64,000 nt of DNA from Zhongshania sp. R06B22 (GTDB taxonomy: Bacteria > Pseudomonadota > Gammaproteobacteria > Pseudomonadales > Spongiibacteraceae): positions 3,224,001-3,288,000 of the forward strand of contig NZ_JBFRYB010000001.1 in NCBI RefSeq assembly GCF_040892595.1. The letters are read 5' to 3'. Within the stretch, counting starts at the first letter, position 1; every line of letters begins with the position of its first letter. Of this stretch, positions 53,728 through 61,629 are shown one piece after another. The notes under the pieces are model-generated. The model had not been told where the DNA came from. It saw only the letters and a list, made by a program, of their open reading frames with translations, and searched no databases. The translations under genes and the position numbers were made by a program.

Positions 53728-54744
53728 TCATTTTTCTTTGCGCGACTTTATGTCGACTATGGCCTGAAATCCATCATCGTTATCTTGAATAGTTACCCCG
53801 GACACCGAATACTTGGCATCACTAATCACCATTCCCACGCCATCCCTGACTCGCACTCGGCGGGTGATTGGCTTCGCTTGCCGAGCAAAATCCTTTGACT
53901 TTATTTCATAGTCATCTGAAATATCAATACCGGTGCCACTCACTACGCCAGACATCACTTCTGCCAGCGATTCATCGTCAATATATTGAGAAGATATCTC
54001 TTTTATCTCAGCGATTGAGGTGAGCTCTGAGGAGTTGATCTTTTCAGTGATTTTTTCATTCAATCCGGCAATATCTTGCGCATCCTCAAGTTTCGAGCTA
54101 ACGCCCTTTAAAATTGAACCGCATATTTTGGCATAAGATTTTGATGTTGCTCTTGGTGAGACTTTAAGAAAAGAGTCTATCCAGTACTTAGTTTTCTTAC
54201 CAAGATTATCAACGACAAAGACTCCTTGAGAGTTAGGCAGAATCAACACTCCCTTTTGTATCTTATTGAGGGAAATACCACTTCGCTCGATTATGTCAAA
54301 AGAGTTCGAAGATTCTGTTATTTCAATAAAATCATCCTTGCTTTCGATTTTGAGAATCGCAAGCGCACTAGACGCCACTCCGTCTATCTCAACATCCGAA
54401 AAAAGCAAGAAGACGACATCGCCAGCTGATATATTTTGATGCATTGAGTTTGCATATAGATGTTTTGCTACAGCCTGAGTCTGCTCTATAAAAGCACTTG
54501 GCTGGTCAAATATTTTTGCAGAGATAGTTGCCATCGCATTCAGTGATAAGTCGGACTCGTGAAAGAAGTCATATACTTCTTGCTGCTTTGAAAGTGGGAT
54601 AAGGTAGTTCTGAAATAGTAGTTCAACTAATGAGTCACTGACATTCGATTCTTCATTTGCAAGACTAATGCCTTCTTCGCGTATTTTGCTGCCGACTCGA
54701 TGCACTGCAACATTTGTTAGTCGCGCAGAACTTACATCCAACAT
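53728..54744 (-). CDS. Nucleoid-associated protein, NdpA/YejK family
   Basis: A 338-residue protein of the NdpA (37-kDa nucleoid-associated) family, recognisable from the core GDVVFLLFSDVEIDGVASSALAILK (about 108-132), LNKIQKGVLIL, and KKTKYWIDSFLKV, in the order seen in YejK. The function of the family is poorly known; members bind the nucleoid and sometimes appear near defence loci. The codons are more AT-rich than those of its neighbours, hinting at a different history. It is monocistronic. Confidence 0.78.
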   Translation of the reverse strand: MLDVSSARLTNVAVHRVGSKIREEGISLANEESNVSDSLVELLFQNYLIPLSKQQEVYDFFHESDLSLNAMATISAKIFDQPSAFIEQTQAVAKHLYANSMHQNISAGDVVFLLFSDVEIDGVASSALAILKIESKDDFIEITESSNSFDIIERSGISLNKIQKGVLILPNSQGVFVVDNLGKKTKYWIDSFLKVSPRATSKSYAKICGSILKGVSSKLEDAQDIAGLNEKITEKINSSELTSIAEIKEISSQYIDDESLAEVMSGVVSGTGIDISDDYEIKSKDFARQAKPITRRVRVRDGVGMVISDAKYSVSGVTIQDNDDGFQAIVDIKSRKEK

Positions 54745-54915
54745 TGATTACTCCACTGATCATTTATTATTGATGTCGATTACTTGCTGAATCAACACAA
54801 AAAAGTCTACATTATTAGTATTGTGACAATACGCCTTTGCCAATTACACATGTCGACGGAACGTCAAAGTCGGGACGCTTACTGTGCTTCAACACGCAAA
54901 CGGCAGCGACATGCC

Positions 54916-54953
54916 GCGCAATGCAACAGCGACAAATCGCTGTTGCATTGCGC
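54916..54953. other. Perfect 17-bp hairpin downstream of the third acyl-CoA dehydrogenase
   Basis: Positions 54916-54932 and 54937-54953 are exact inverted copies around a CAAA loop, the most perfect long hairpin in the window. It lies 55 bases past the minus-strand stop at 55008 and 172 bases upstream of the NdpA start. No U-tract follows on either strand, so it may be a Rho-type transcript end or mRNA stabiliser. Confidence 0.75.
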
Positions 54954-55007
54954 TTGCTAAAGACCCGAGTTCAGTACCCATCGCTCTTCAGATTTCACCG
55001 AGAAATT

Positions 55008-56159
55008 TTAACGACCCAAAATACCACGGGCTATGACTTCCTTCATGATTTCTGAGGTACCGGCGTAGATGGTTTGAATACGGGCATCGCGATAGAAACG
55101 CGAGATAGGATATTCGTCGGTATAACCATAGCCACCAAATAACTGCAGGCACTCGTTCACCATTTTTACCTGCATTTCAGTAGTTGCATACTTGATCATA
55201 GCGGCATCTTCGACGGTCATAGTACCGGCAGCAAACTTCGCCATATGCTGGTCAAACATCGCTTTACACAACTCTAACTCGGTTTTTAATTCAGCTAATT
55301 TAAACCGCGTATTTTGAAACTGGCTAACAGTCTGACCAAAGGCTTTGCGCTCTTTCACATAGTCACAGGTAAGGTTAAGTGCGCCTTGCGCGCTACCTAT
55401 GGCGAGTACGGCGCAACCTAAACGCTCTCTGGGCAGCTCTTGCATCATGTGAGCAAAACCCTTGCCCTCTTGGCCTAGCAGCGCTGAGGCGGGAACACGC
55501 AAGTCACTAAAGAATAACTCGGCAGTGTCGCTGCTGTGCTGGCCAATTTTCTCGATTTTACTACCCCGAGAAAAGCCGGGCAGACTTGCGTCAACAAGGA
55601 ATAAAGACACACCCTTAGCGCCAGCCTTGGGATCGGTTTTGGCGGCCACTACAACAAGATCAGCATGGATGCCGTTGCTGATGAATATCTTTGACCCATT
55701 AATAATATATTCATCACCGTCGCGAATAGCGCTAGTGCGCAGTGCGGCCAAATCGCTGCCAGCTCCCGGCTCTGTCATCGCCAGTGCGCCAACAACATCA
55801 CCGCTAATCATACGAGGCAGCCATTGCTCTTGCTGCTCGGTGGTACCCAAATTATAGATATAAGGTCCGACAATGTTTGCATGGATATTGTAGCCCGTGG
55901 CTAAGCCCGCCAGCCCCAATAAACCCATTTCATCTTGAATCATCTGGCTGACAGCAAAGCTGGCACCAGCTGCCCCATACTCTGGCGGCATGTCTACTAA
56001 CAACATACCCGCTTGGCCCATGGTGCGCCAAAATTCCCGGGGCATGATGTGATCTTTCTCCCACTGCTCATAGTGTGGGAGAACTTCTTGATTTAAGAAG
56101 CGCTGCACCATATCGCGATATAGACTAAGTTCTTCATCATTTACATGAGACGCGTTCAT
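55008..56159 (-). CDS. Acyl-CoA dehydrogenase (long/branched-chain type), copy 3
   Basis: A 383-residue acyl-CoA dehydrogenase with ALAMTEPGAGSDLAA at about 128-142, the G-helix ELPRERLGCAV, and the C-terminal LFGGYGYTDEYPISRFYRDARI followed by IYAGTSEIM. Like copies 1 and 2 it lacks the medium-chain catalytic Glu and appears to use the G-helix Glu. It is the last gene of a four-gene run (two enoyl-CoA hydratases, carboxyltransferase, dehydrogenase), all minus strand with 26-36 base gaps. That composition recalls leucine and acyclic-terpene (Liu/Atu) pathways. Confidence 0.92.
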   Translation of the reverse strand: MNASHVNDEELSLYRDMVQRFLNQEVLPHYEQWEKDHIMPREFWRTMGQAGMLLVDMPPEYGAAGASFAVSQMIQDEMGLLGLAGLATGYNIHANIVGPYIYNLGTTEQQEQWLPRMISGDVVGALAMTEPGAGSDLAALRTSAIRDGDEYIINGSKIFISNGIHADLVVVAAKTDPKAGAKGVSLFLVDASLPGFSRGSKIEKIGQHSSDTAELFFSDLRVPASALLGQEGKGFAHMMQELPRERLGCAVLAIGSAQGALNLTCDYVKERKAFGQTVSQFQNTRFKLAELKTELELCKAMFDQHMAKFAAGTMTVEDAAMIKYATTEMQVKMVNECLQLFGGYGYTDEYPISRFYRDARIQTIYAGTSEIMKEVIARGILGR

Positions 56160-56194
56160 AGTTATTCCTTTTGATAGATGTGATTAAAATCGGT

Positions 56195-58000
56195 TTACCA
56201 GGTATCGACAAAGCGTCGCTCTGGACGAGGCTGCATTTTCTTACTAGCGGCCTTAATAGCCTTGGCAATGACTTTTCGGGTATGAGATGGGTCAATAACG
56301 GCATCGATTTCTAAGAACGAGGCCGCTTCAGTGGCTTTGCCCAAATCATACATTTCTTCAACAAGTTTATTGAATAGCTCTTTCTTCGCCACCGGATCTT
56401 GTTCCGCGTCGAGTTCTTTTTTAAAGCCTAAGGTAACCGCACCCTCTAAACCCATACCACCAAATTCCCCAGTGGGCCATGCCGCACTGTAACTAGGTTT
56501 GGCGAAACTCCCGCCAGCCATGGCCATCGCGCCAAGGCCGTATCCTTTACGTAGAAAAATGGTAACTAGAGGTACAGTAATAGCGGCGCCAGCAACAAAA
56601 AGACGCGACATTCTTCTGACCGCGGCGGCCTCTTCATTGCGGGGACCCACCATAAAGCCGGGAGTGTCACACAGCGAGACTAAGGGGATGGAATACGCAT
56701 TACATAGCTGCATAAAACGAGCGGCTTTTTCTGAGGCATCTGAATCAATAGCACCTCCCAGTACTTTGCAGTCGTTAGCTATTAAGCCGAGAGGTTTGCC
56801 TTCAATGCGAATAAAGCCGGTAACAATACCGCGACCATCCTTTTCTCGCAGCTCAATAAAGGAGCCCGTATCTGCGATGGCATTAATAATATTGCGCACC
56901 GGATAGGCGTAGCGACGATCTTCGGGCAGTAAATGCTGCAGCGTACTCTGATCCGCGCAGCCCCATTCAGCGATGCTGCCCTGAAAAACACCCAATACTT
57001 TTTTTGCCATTGCCGTGGCTTCGGCTTCGTCTTTAACCACAATATCGACTACGCCGTTTTTACTCTGCACTTCAATAGGACCAATTTCTGTGGGTTTAAA
57101 GATACCAAGGCCGCCGCCTTCGATCATGGCGGGACCGGCCATACCGATCCAACTGGTTTGGGTGGCAATAGTAATGTCAGCGCAGCCAAACAGGGCGGCA
57201 TTGCCAGCAAAACAATAGCCATTGGCTACCGCTATGCGCGGCACCACACCACTAAGACCAGCCCACAAGGCAAAGGAAAGTATATTTAATCCTGCGATTT
57301 GGGTGGTGACATCGGTATCACCGGGACGTCCGCCACCGCCTTCTGTAAACATAAGCACCGGCAATTGCTGTTCTTTGGCGACGGTTAAAATCCGATCGAG
57401 CTTGTGGTGATGAAAAAAGCCTTGGCTACCGGCGAGCACCGAGTAGTCATTGATAATAACGGCGACGTCACAGTTTTCGGGGTATAACTCACTATTGATT
57501 GTGGCAGTGCCGGTAATAACACCGTCTGCTGCCGTACTCGTTCTTAGCTCTTGCTCTTCAATGCGACCACGCTGCGCGGCGACGGCAAGCTGACCATATT
57601 CTATAAATGATCCCTCGTCGCACAAATCACTCAAGTTCTCGCGGGCAGTGCGGTAGCCTTTGTTATGCCGCTTAGCTGCTGCCTCGGAACGACCTTCATC
57701 TAGGGTGTTTCGATGACGCTTATGTAATTGCTGTAACTCAGCGCGATCGTGTTTACTATCTTTAGAGGTCACTACGATTGAATCCTTAGAGATACAGTTG
57801 CCGGAACAAGCCGCTTCATGATTTCGAGTCGGCGAAGCGAATCTCGTTAAGTCGTCTTTATTAGATTTGACGCTATTGTGGGTCTTAGAGTAAGACTCGG
57901 CAAACGGTATTTTATCTACCTCGTCTTTCATCCAAAAGAGCCACCAAAGCTTGTTAGCAAGGCCTGGAGAGAGCAGGCTAGGTGATATGCTCTCCAACAT
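56195..58000 (-). CDS. Acyl-CoA carboxylase carboxyltransferase domain protein, no biotin domains
   Basis: A 601-residue protein of which about residues 90-600 are a two-crotonase-fold carboxyltransferase: FTEGGGGRPGDTD in the N-terminal half, CDTPGFMVGPRNEEAA and LRKGYGLGAMAMAGG in the C-terminal half. It would transfer CO2 from biotin to an acyl-CoA. The linker ARENLSDLCDEGSFIEYGQ recalls the carboxyltransferase part of single-chain long acyl-CoA carboxylases. No biotin carboxylase or carrier gene is nearby. The first about 85 residues are polar and look unlike the family; a later start is possible, but I see no better ribosome-binding site. Gaps to its neighbours are 31 and 35 bases. Confidence 0.87.
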   Translation of the reverse strand: MLESISPSLLSPGLANKLWWLFWMKDEVDKIPFAESYSKTHNSVKSNKDDLTRFASPTRNHEAACSGNCISKDSIVVTSKDSKHDRAELQQLHKRHRNTLDEGRSEAAAKRHNKGYRTARENLSDLCDEGSFIEYGQLAVAAQRGRIEEQELRTSTAADGVITGTATINSELYPENCDVAVIINDYSVLAGSQGFFHHHKLDRILTVAKEQQLPVLMFTEGGGGRPGDTDVTTQIAGLNILSFALWAGLSGVVPRIAVANGYCFAGNAALFGCADITIATQTSWIGMAGPAMIEGGGLGIFKPTEIGPIEVQSKNGVVDIVVKDEAEATAMAKKVLGVFQGSIAEWGCADQSTLQHLLPEDRRYAYPVRNIINAIADTGSFIELREKDGRGIVTGFIRIEGKPLGLIANDCKVLGGAIDSDASEKAARFMQLCNAYSIPLVSLCDTPGFMVGPRNEEAAAVRRMSRLFVAGAAITVPLVTIFLRKGYGLGAMAMAGGSFAKPSYSAAWPTGEFGGMGLEGAVTLGFKKELDAEQDPVAKKELFNKLVEEMYDLGKATEAASFLEIDAVIDPSHTRKVIAKAIKAASKKMQPRPERRFVDTW

Positions 58001-58031
58001 TCTAGGCAGCTAAATTAGGTAATGAGGCCTG

Positions 58032-58904
58032 TTACCACCAAGGATAAAACTCCGGCATATCTGTAGACGTTCGATCCTTAAACACCGGCGCCCGCTTCTC
58101 GAGGAACGATTGAACCCCCTCTTTGCCACTCGTCTGGCTGGCATAGTAGATCGCCAATGAGTCCACTTTATGCGCTTCAATTGGATGCGCCTGCGCAGAA
58201 CACCGATACATCATCTGTCGGGTCATCGCGATGGCTACCGGACTGTGTTGGGCTATACGTCGCGCAATTTTGTAGGCTTCTTCCAGCAGTTGATCGGCGG
58301 GGACCACTGCGGTGACAAATCGCCCAGCCAGCGCTTGCTCAGGTTTCAATATCTCGCCGCTATAGACCCATTCCAGCGCTTGCGAAATACCCACGATACG
58401 AGGCAGAAACCAACTGGAACAGGCTTCCGGGGTGATACCAATTTTATTGAATACAAAGCCGATACGCGCGTGCTCGGAGGCTAGGCGAATATCCATGGCA
58501 CAGGTCATGGTAGCGCCAATCCCCACAGCCGCGCCATTGATAGCGGCGATCACGGGTTTATTACAGTCGTAGATAGCCAGCGTCACCCGGCCGCCGGTGT
58601 CGCGTACGCCCGCGATAATCTCAGGATCCTCGAGGCGGTTCTCCATATCATCCATGGTCGGCTTCAAGCTTTCATTCAGACCGAAAACATTGCCGCTCGC
58701 AGACAGATCCATGCCCGCACAGAATGCTCGACCTTCGCCGGTTACCACCACCGCGCGCACTTCATCGTCATCGCTGGCACGGTTAAAGGCGTCAATCAAT
58801 TCACCGGCCATCTCTACCGTGAAGGCATTCAGATGATCGGGACGACTCAGGGTGAGGGTTAAAATGTTATCGGCGACGTCGTAGCGCAGGGTGTTGTAAG
58901 ACAT
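58032..58904 (-). CDS. Enoyl-CoA hydratase/isomerase family protein, copy 1
   Basis: A 290-residue crotonase-fold protein. AAINGAAVGIGATMTCAMDIR (about 120-140) forms the oxyanion hole and FVFNKIGITPEACSSWFLPR follows, with Glu near the second catalytic site. It hydrates or isomerises enoyl-CoAs. The ATG at 58904 has GGAG at six bases; the ATG two codons earlier is less well placed. It is the second gene of the operon, 26 bases after the other hydratase. Confidence 0.9.
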   Translation of the reverse strand: MSYNTLRYDVADNILTLTLSRPDHLNAFTVEMAGELIDAFNRASDDDEVRAVVVTGEGRAFCAGMDLSASGNVFGLNESLKPTMDDMENRLEDPEIIAGVRDTGGRVTLAIYDCNKPVIAAINGAAVGIGATMTCAMDIRLASEHARIGFVFNKIGITPEACSSWFLPRIVGISQALEWVYSGEILKPEQALAGRFVTAVVPADQLLEEAYKIARRIAQHSPVAIAMTRQMMYRCSAQAHPIEAHKVDSLAIYYASQTSGKEGVQSFLEKRAPVFKDRTSTDMPEFYPWW

Positions 58905-58930
58905 AGTCATCTCCAGATTTTGAAAGAAAA

Positions 58931-59734
58931 TTAATTACCGCTGAATTGTGGTGGACGCTTTTCGAAGAAGGCCGAGGCGCCTTCCAGTGCATCGTCGGTG
59001 CCCTGGGCAAGTAAAAACTGATCGGCATCCATATAGCTAACTGCGTTATCTAAAGCCGTGGCGCTCACATTGATCGCGCGCTTTACCATCCGCACCGGTA
59101 TCGGTGGCATGGCAGCAACCTGAGCGGCCAACTCACGAGCTCGGTTCAATGCCTCGCCAGGCGCGCAAAGGTAGTCGAATAAACCCCAACGCTCAGCCGT
59201 GGTGGCATCCAATGGCTCAGCTAAAATGAGTAACTGCTTAGTTTTGGCTGGGCCGATAAGGTGGGTGAAGCGCGGCACACTTTGCCAACTCATATTCATA
59301 CCCAGCTTAAGCTCTGGCACATAGAAGCAGGCATTGTCCGCCGCAACGCGCCAGTCGCAAGCCACCGCCAAGGCAGTACCGCCGCCGATACACCAACCTT
59401 CAATTGCAACAATAGTGACCGGCTCCAGCGCTTCCCACGCCGCACACATGGCAGGCCCCACCTTCACAAGTTGGCGACGTTCCGCCACGGTCATACTAGG
59501 GGCCTTAGCGGCTTCGGGATCTTTAAGATCCATACCGGCACTAAAAATAGCTGGGGCACCGGTCAGAATGATCGCGCTCAACTCGCTGTCAAATTGTAAT
59601 TCCTGGGCGAGACCTGTCAGCTCCCGCATCAGCGCATTATTCAGGCTGTTAACCTTGTCGGCGGAACGGAATGTGACTTCCAGCACCCGGCCTTGCCGGT
59701 GCAAACTTAGGTATTGCCACTGCGTGTCACTCAT
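58931..59734 (-). CDS. Enoyl-CoA hydratase/isomerase family protein, copy 2
   Basis: A 267-residue crotonase-fold protein with VAIEGWCIGGGTALAVACDWR for the oxyanion hole. The region that would hold catalytic Glu residues reads PELKLGMNMSWQSVPR, so hydratase activity is uncertain and isomerase or another crotonase reaction is possible. The start at 59734 is fixed by AGGAGGGAGTG just before the ATG; the upstream open frame (42 codons, Cys-rich) is not part of it. It is the first gene of the operon. Confidence 0.9.
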   Translation of the reverse strand: MSDTQWQYLSLHRQGRVLEVTFRSADKVNSLNNALMRELTGLAQELQFDSELSAIILTGAPAIFSAGMDLKDPEAAKAPSMTVAERRQLVKVGPAMCAAWEALEPVTIVAIEGWCIGGGTALAVACDWRVAADNACFYVPELKLGMNMSWQSVPRFTHLIGPAKTKQLLILAEPLDATTAERWGLFDYLCAPGEALNRARELAAQVAAMPPIPVRMVKRAINVSATALDNAVSYMDADQFLLAQGTDDALEGASAFFEKRPPQFSGN

Positions 59735-60150
59735 CACTCCCTCCTCCTGGCGTTCTGCCAACCTTTTCAAGCAATCCCTGCAGGCACTTGCCGCATCGGG
59801 CCAGCACCCGCAATCACCTAGCAAACAGCAGCCCATGCGCCACTTTACCTTGTTATACATTTATCTATAAATCTTAGGTCTACACCCCATTCAGCCGCAG
59901 CGCGATCTAAACCACCCATACCCGCAACTGAGGCAACACTAAGGCGCTACATATTCACTTTTTCGCTACTTAGAAGCAAATCCATGTCAATGCAATGTTT
60001 TGTTGCACTCGACATAAAAGCTTAACAGCTGTATGAATATACAGTATTATGAATTTAAGAGGCTACATTTGTAGATCAGCCGGTGACACGAAGGCGTGAT
60101 GGCAAAATTTACATAAGCTCGCAGCAACTTATAAATAAGGAGACACAGCC
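59735..60150. other. Divergent intergenic region with a palindrome
   Basis: About 415 bases between the acyl-CoA operon and the small gene at 60151. CTGTAT-GAAT-ATACAG (60029-60044) is a perfect 6-bp palindrome with a 4-base centre, a possible operator. I could not identify a promoter with confidence and see no gene. Confidence 0.45.
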
Positions 60151-60384
60151 ATGTTAGCCGAACAGCTTGTCCCAAAAGAAACGACAGAGACAACGCCATC
60201 GACGATGGTCCCAGCACTAGTTAGCCGAGAGCCTTGGTGGGCAACGGCGCCAAAGAGAGGGCAAGATGAAATGACCCTTGAGTGGGGTTATCTCGAAGTA
60301 TATACCGATGGCAGCTTTCGCTTTGATCGAAGGCGACCCTCCGATTCAGAGATTATAAATCGCACATCCTGCTTGCTGTTATAA
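60151..60384 (+). CDS. Small uncharacterised protein (77 aa)
   Basis: A 77-residue soluble protein of no family I recognise. It has a Thr/Pro-rich N-terminus and a basic Trp-containing middle (REPWWATAPKRGQDEMTLEWG), then EVYTDGSFRFDRRRP and a hydrophobic C-terminus (SCLLL). A very good ribosome-binding site (AAGGAG with 8 bases to the ATG) supports it as real. It is followed by another small gene 84 bases later. Confidence 0.7.
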   Translation: MLAEQLVPKETTETTPSTMVPALVSREPWWATAPKRGQDEMTLEWGYLEVYTDGSFRFDRRRPSDSEIINRTSCLLL

Positions 60385-60419
60385 GGTTTTCAATGACTTA
60401 GCATTACCGTTGAGAACCG

Positions 60420-60443
60420 GCGAACAGGCGAACAGGCGAACAG
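60420..60443. repeat. Three tandem copies of GCGAACAG
   Basis: An 8-base unit repeated exactly three times lies 25 bases before the small gene at 60469, next to but not overlapping its ribosome-binding site. Confidence 0.85.
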
Positions 60444-60468
60444 GCATTAAATTAGAAGGGAATCAGGC

Positions 60469-60711
60469 ATGGCAACCACCAATAAAATCGCGATAGACAT
60501 TGAGGAAGTAACGTCAATGACCTGCGACAGTTGTAAGAAGATTTTCGAGAACCCTATTGAAATTCAAGAGTTCCAGTGCATTTTAAAAACCGCCGGTTAT
60601 GGCTCAATCTTTGGCGATGGTGCGGCGGTTCATTGCGATCTTTGCCAGTACTGCCTACGCGATATGCTCGGCCCTTTTCTTAAGGTCGTTCGCCATAGCC
60701 ACAGGGCATAG
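60469..60711 (+). CDS. Small cysteine-rich protein, putative zinc-binding
   Basis: An 80-residue protein with cysteines at 19, 22, 37, 56, 59 and 62: CDSCKK, then VHCDLCQYCLRD. The CxxC...CxxCxxC layout is that of a zinc ribbon or treble-clef knuckle. There is no signal peptide. AAGGGAAT lies 7 bases before the ATG. The function is unknown; I do not recognise a named family. It follows the 77-residue gene. Confidence 0.75.
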   Translation: MATTNKIAIDIEEVTSMTCDSCKKIFENPIEIQEFQCILKTAGYGSIFGDGAAVHCDLCQYCLRDMLGPFLKVVRHSHRA

Positions 60712-60950
60712 ATCTCGACACACTCAATTGCACTGAGTACCCAGCCGCGATATTCAAGTTCATTTACCCACGCAACAATACTTATGCAGCGGGCTTATCA
60801 TACTGACGGTATAAACAATCTAAAGCCTTAGCGAATATCTCCTATATTACCTCGGAGACAATGTACTTAGGATTTGGTCGGCAGACATTTATGTTTTTTT
60901 GGGTTTTACATCGCCACTCACCGTATTGGCGCATCGCCCACACAATACTA

Positions 60951-61116
60951 CGATTTGAAAAATACCAAGCTACAAAATACTAGAACTAAAAGATCCGTAT
61001 TTAGTGGGACTTCACAAACAAAGTTTTCCGGCAGGAAGCTAGATCACCAATTAGCCCTAATGAGTTCAATCACACTAAATGGCCTCAAAAATACCTTGAG
61101 ACCATTATCGTGTTAA
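60951..61116 (+). pseudogene. Frameshifted relic of a DUF3820 gene
   Basis: This stretch aligns base by base with 7059-7226, the core and C-terminus of the intact DUF3820 gene, at roughly three-quarters identity by my hand alignment. Two single-base deletions break the frame: one near 60976 (GGAAATTA in the intact gene against CAAAA-TA) and one near 61038 (GGAAAGCTG against GGAA-GCTA). The C-terminus still reads HQLALMSSITLNGLKNTLRP in one frame, matching NQLALMYEIKLNGLENMLRP. No ribosome-binding site or start is present. The region 60712-60950 shows nothing else. Confidence 0.85.
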
Positions 61117-61119
61117 ACC

Positions 61120-61548
61120 TTACAAACCAACTAACGGCGAATTCAACAAAGGTAGCTGAGGAACTATCGTTAAGCCCGGTGAAATAATGGTTCCGCCACC
61201 TAAAACATAGTCTACCGTAGTCAAGGGGTTATCTACCAAGACATCAAATATCGGGATTAACTGGCCTTTCAAAGGGCCACCCAAACTAAGTAATGTATCA
61301 ATCGGATTTTCTCCAGAAAGCAATATGTCAGATCCAGCGATCAAAAAAACACCGCCATTTTCAAGCGACCGTGGAAATAGACCCAATTGATCGGCAGGTG
61401 TATAAAGCGTCGCCAAAGGGCCATCGTTGAGCGAGAAAAGACTAAATATTTCTGCCTGCGCAGAAGCAGTATTACTCATTGTCGATAGCGACACTGCAAG
61501 CAGGCATACCCTAACAACAGACTTAGATAAATTATTTATAAATTTCAT
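61120..61548 (-). CDS. Small secreted protein next to a TonB receptor
   Basis: A 142-residue protein with a clear Sec signal peptide (MKFINNLSKSVVRVCLLAVS..., cleavage after ASA near 30). The mature part is Leu/Gly/Pro-rich, slightly acidic and has no Cys. I do not recognise a family. AAGGAA precedes the ATG; the earlier in-frame ATG is less likely. It lies 81 bases downstream of the receptor gene, so it is probably a periplasmic or outer-membrane partner in uptake of the same ligand. Confidence 0.75.
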   Translation of the reverse strand: MKFINNLSKSVVRVCLLAVSLSTMSNTASAQAEIFSLFSLNDGPLATLYTPADQLGLFPRSLENGGVFLIAGSDILLSGENPIDTLLSLGGPLKGQLIPIFDVLVDNPLTTVDYVLGGGTIISPGLTIVPQLPLLNSPLVGL

Positions 61549-61629
61549 ATTTTTTTCCTTTTTATTCTGAATATCTAAAAAGGCGGATGACGCGCCGTAA
61601 CGCATCCTCCGCAAGGGTAGTTAACTCAC

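Noticed and set aside
59735..59860. 42-codon Cys-rich extension upstream of the second enoyl-CoA hydratase
   Set aside because: The AGGAGGGAGTG site directly before 59734 marks the real start; the extension does not belong to the family.
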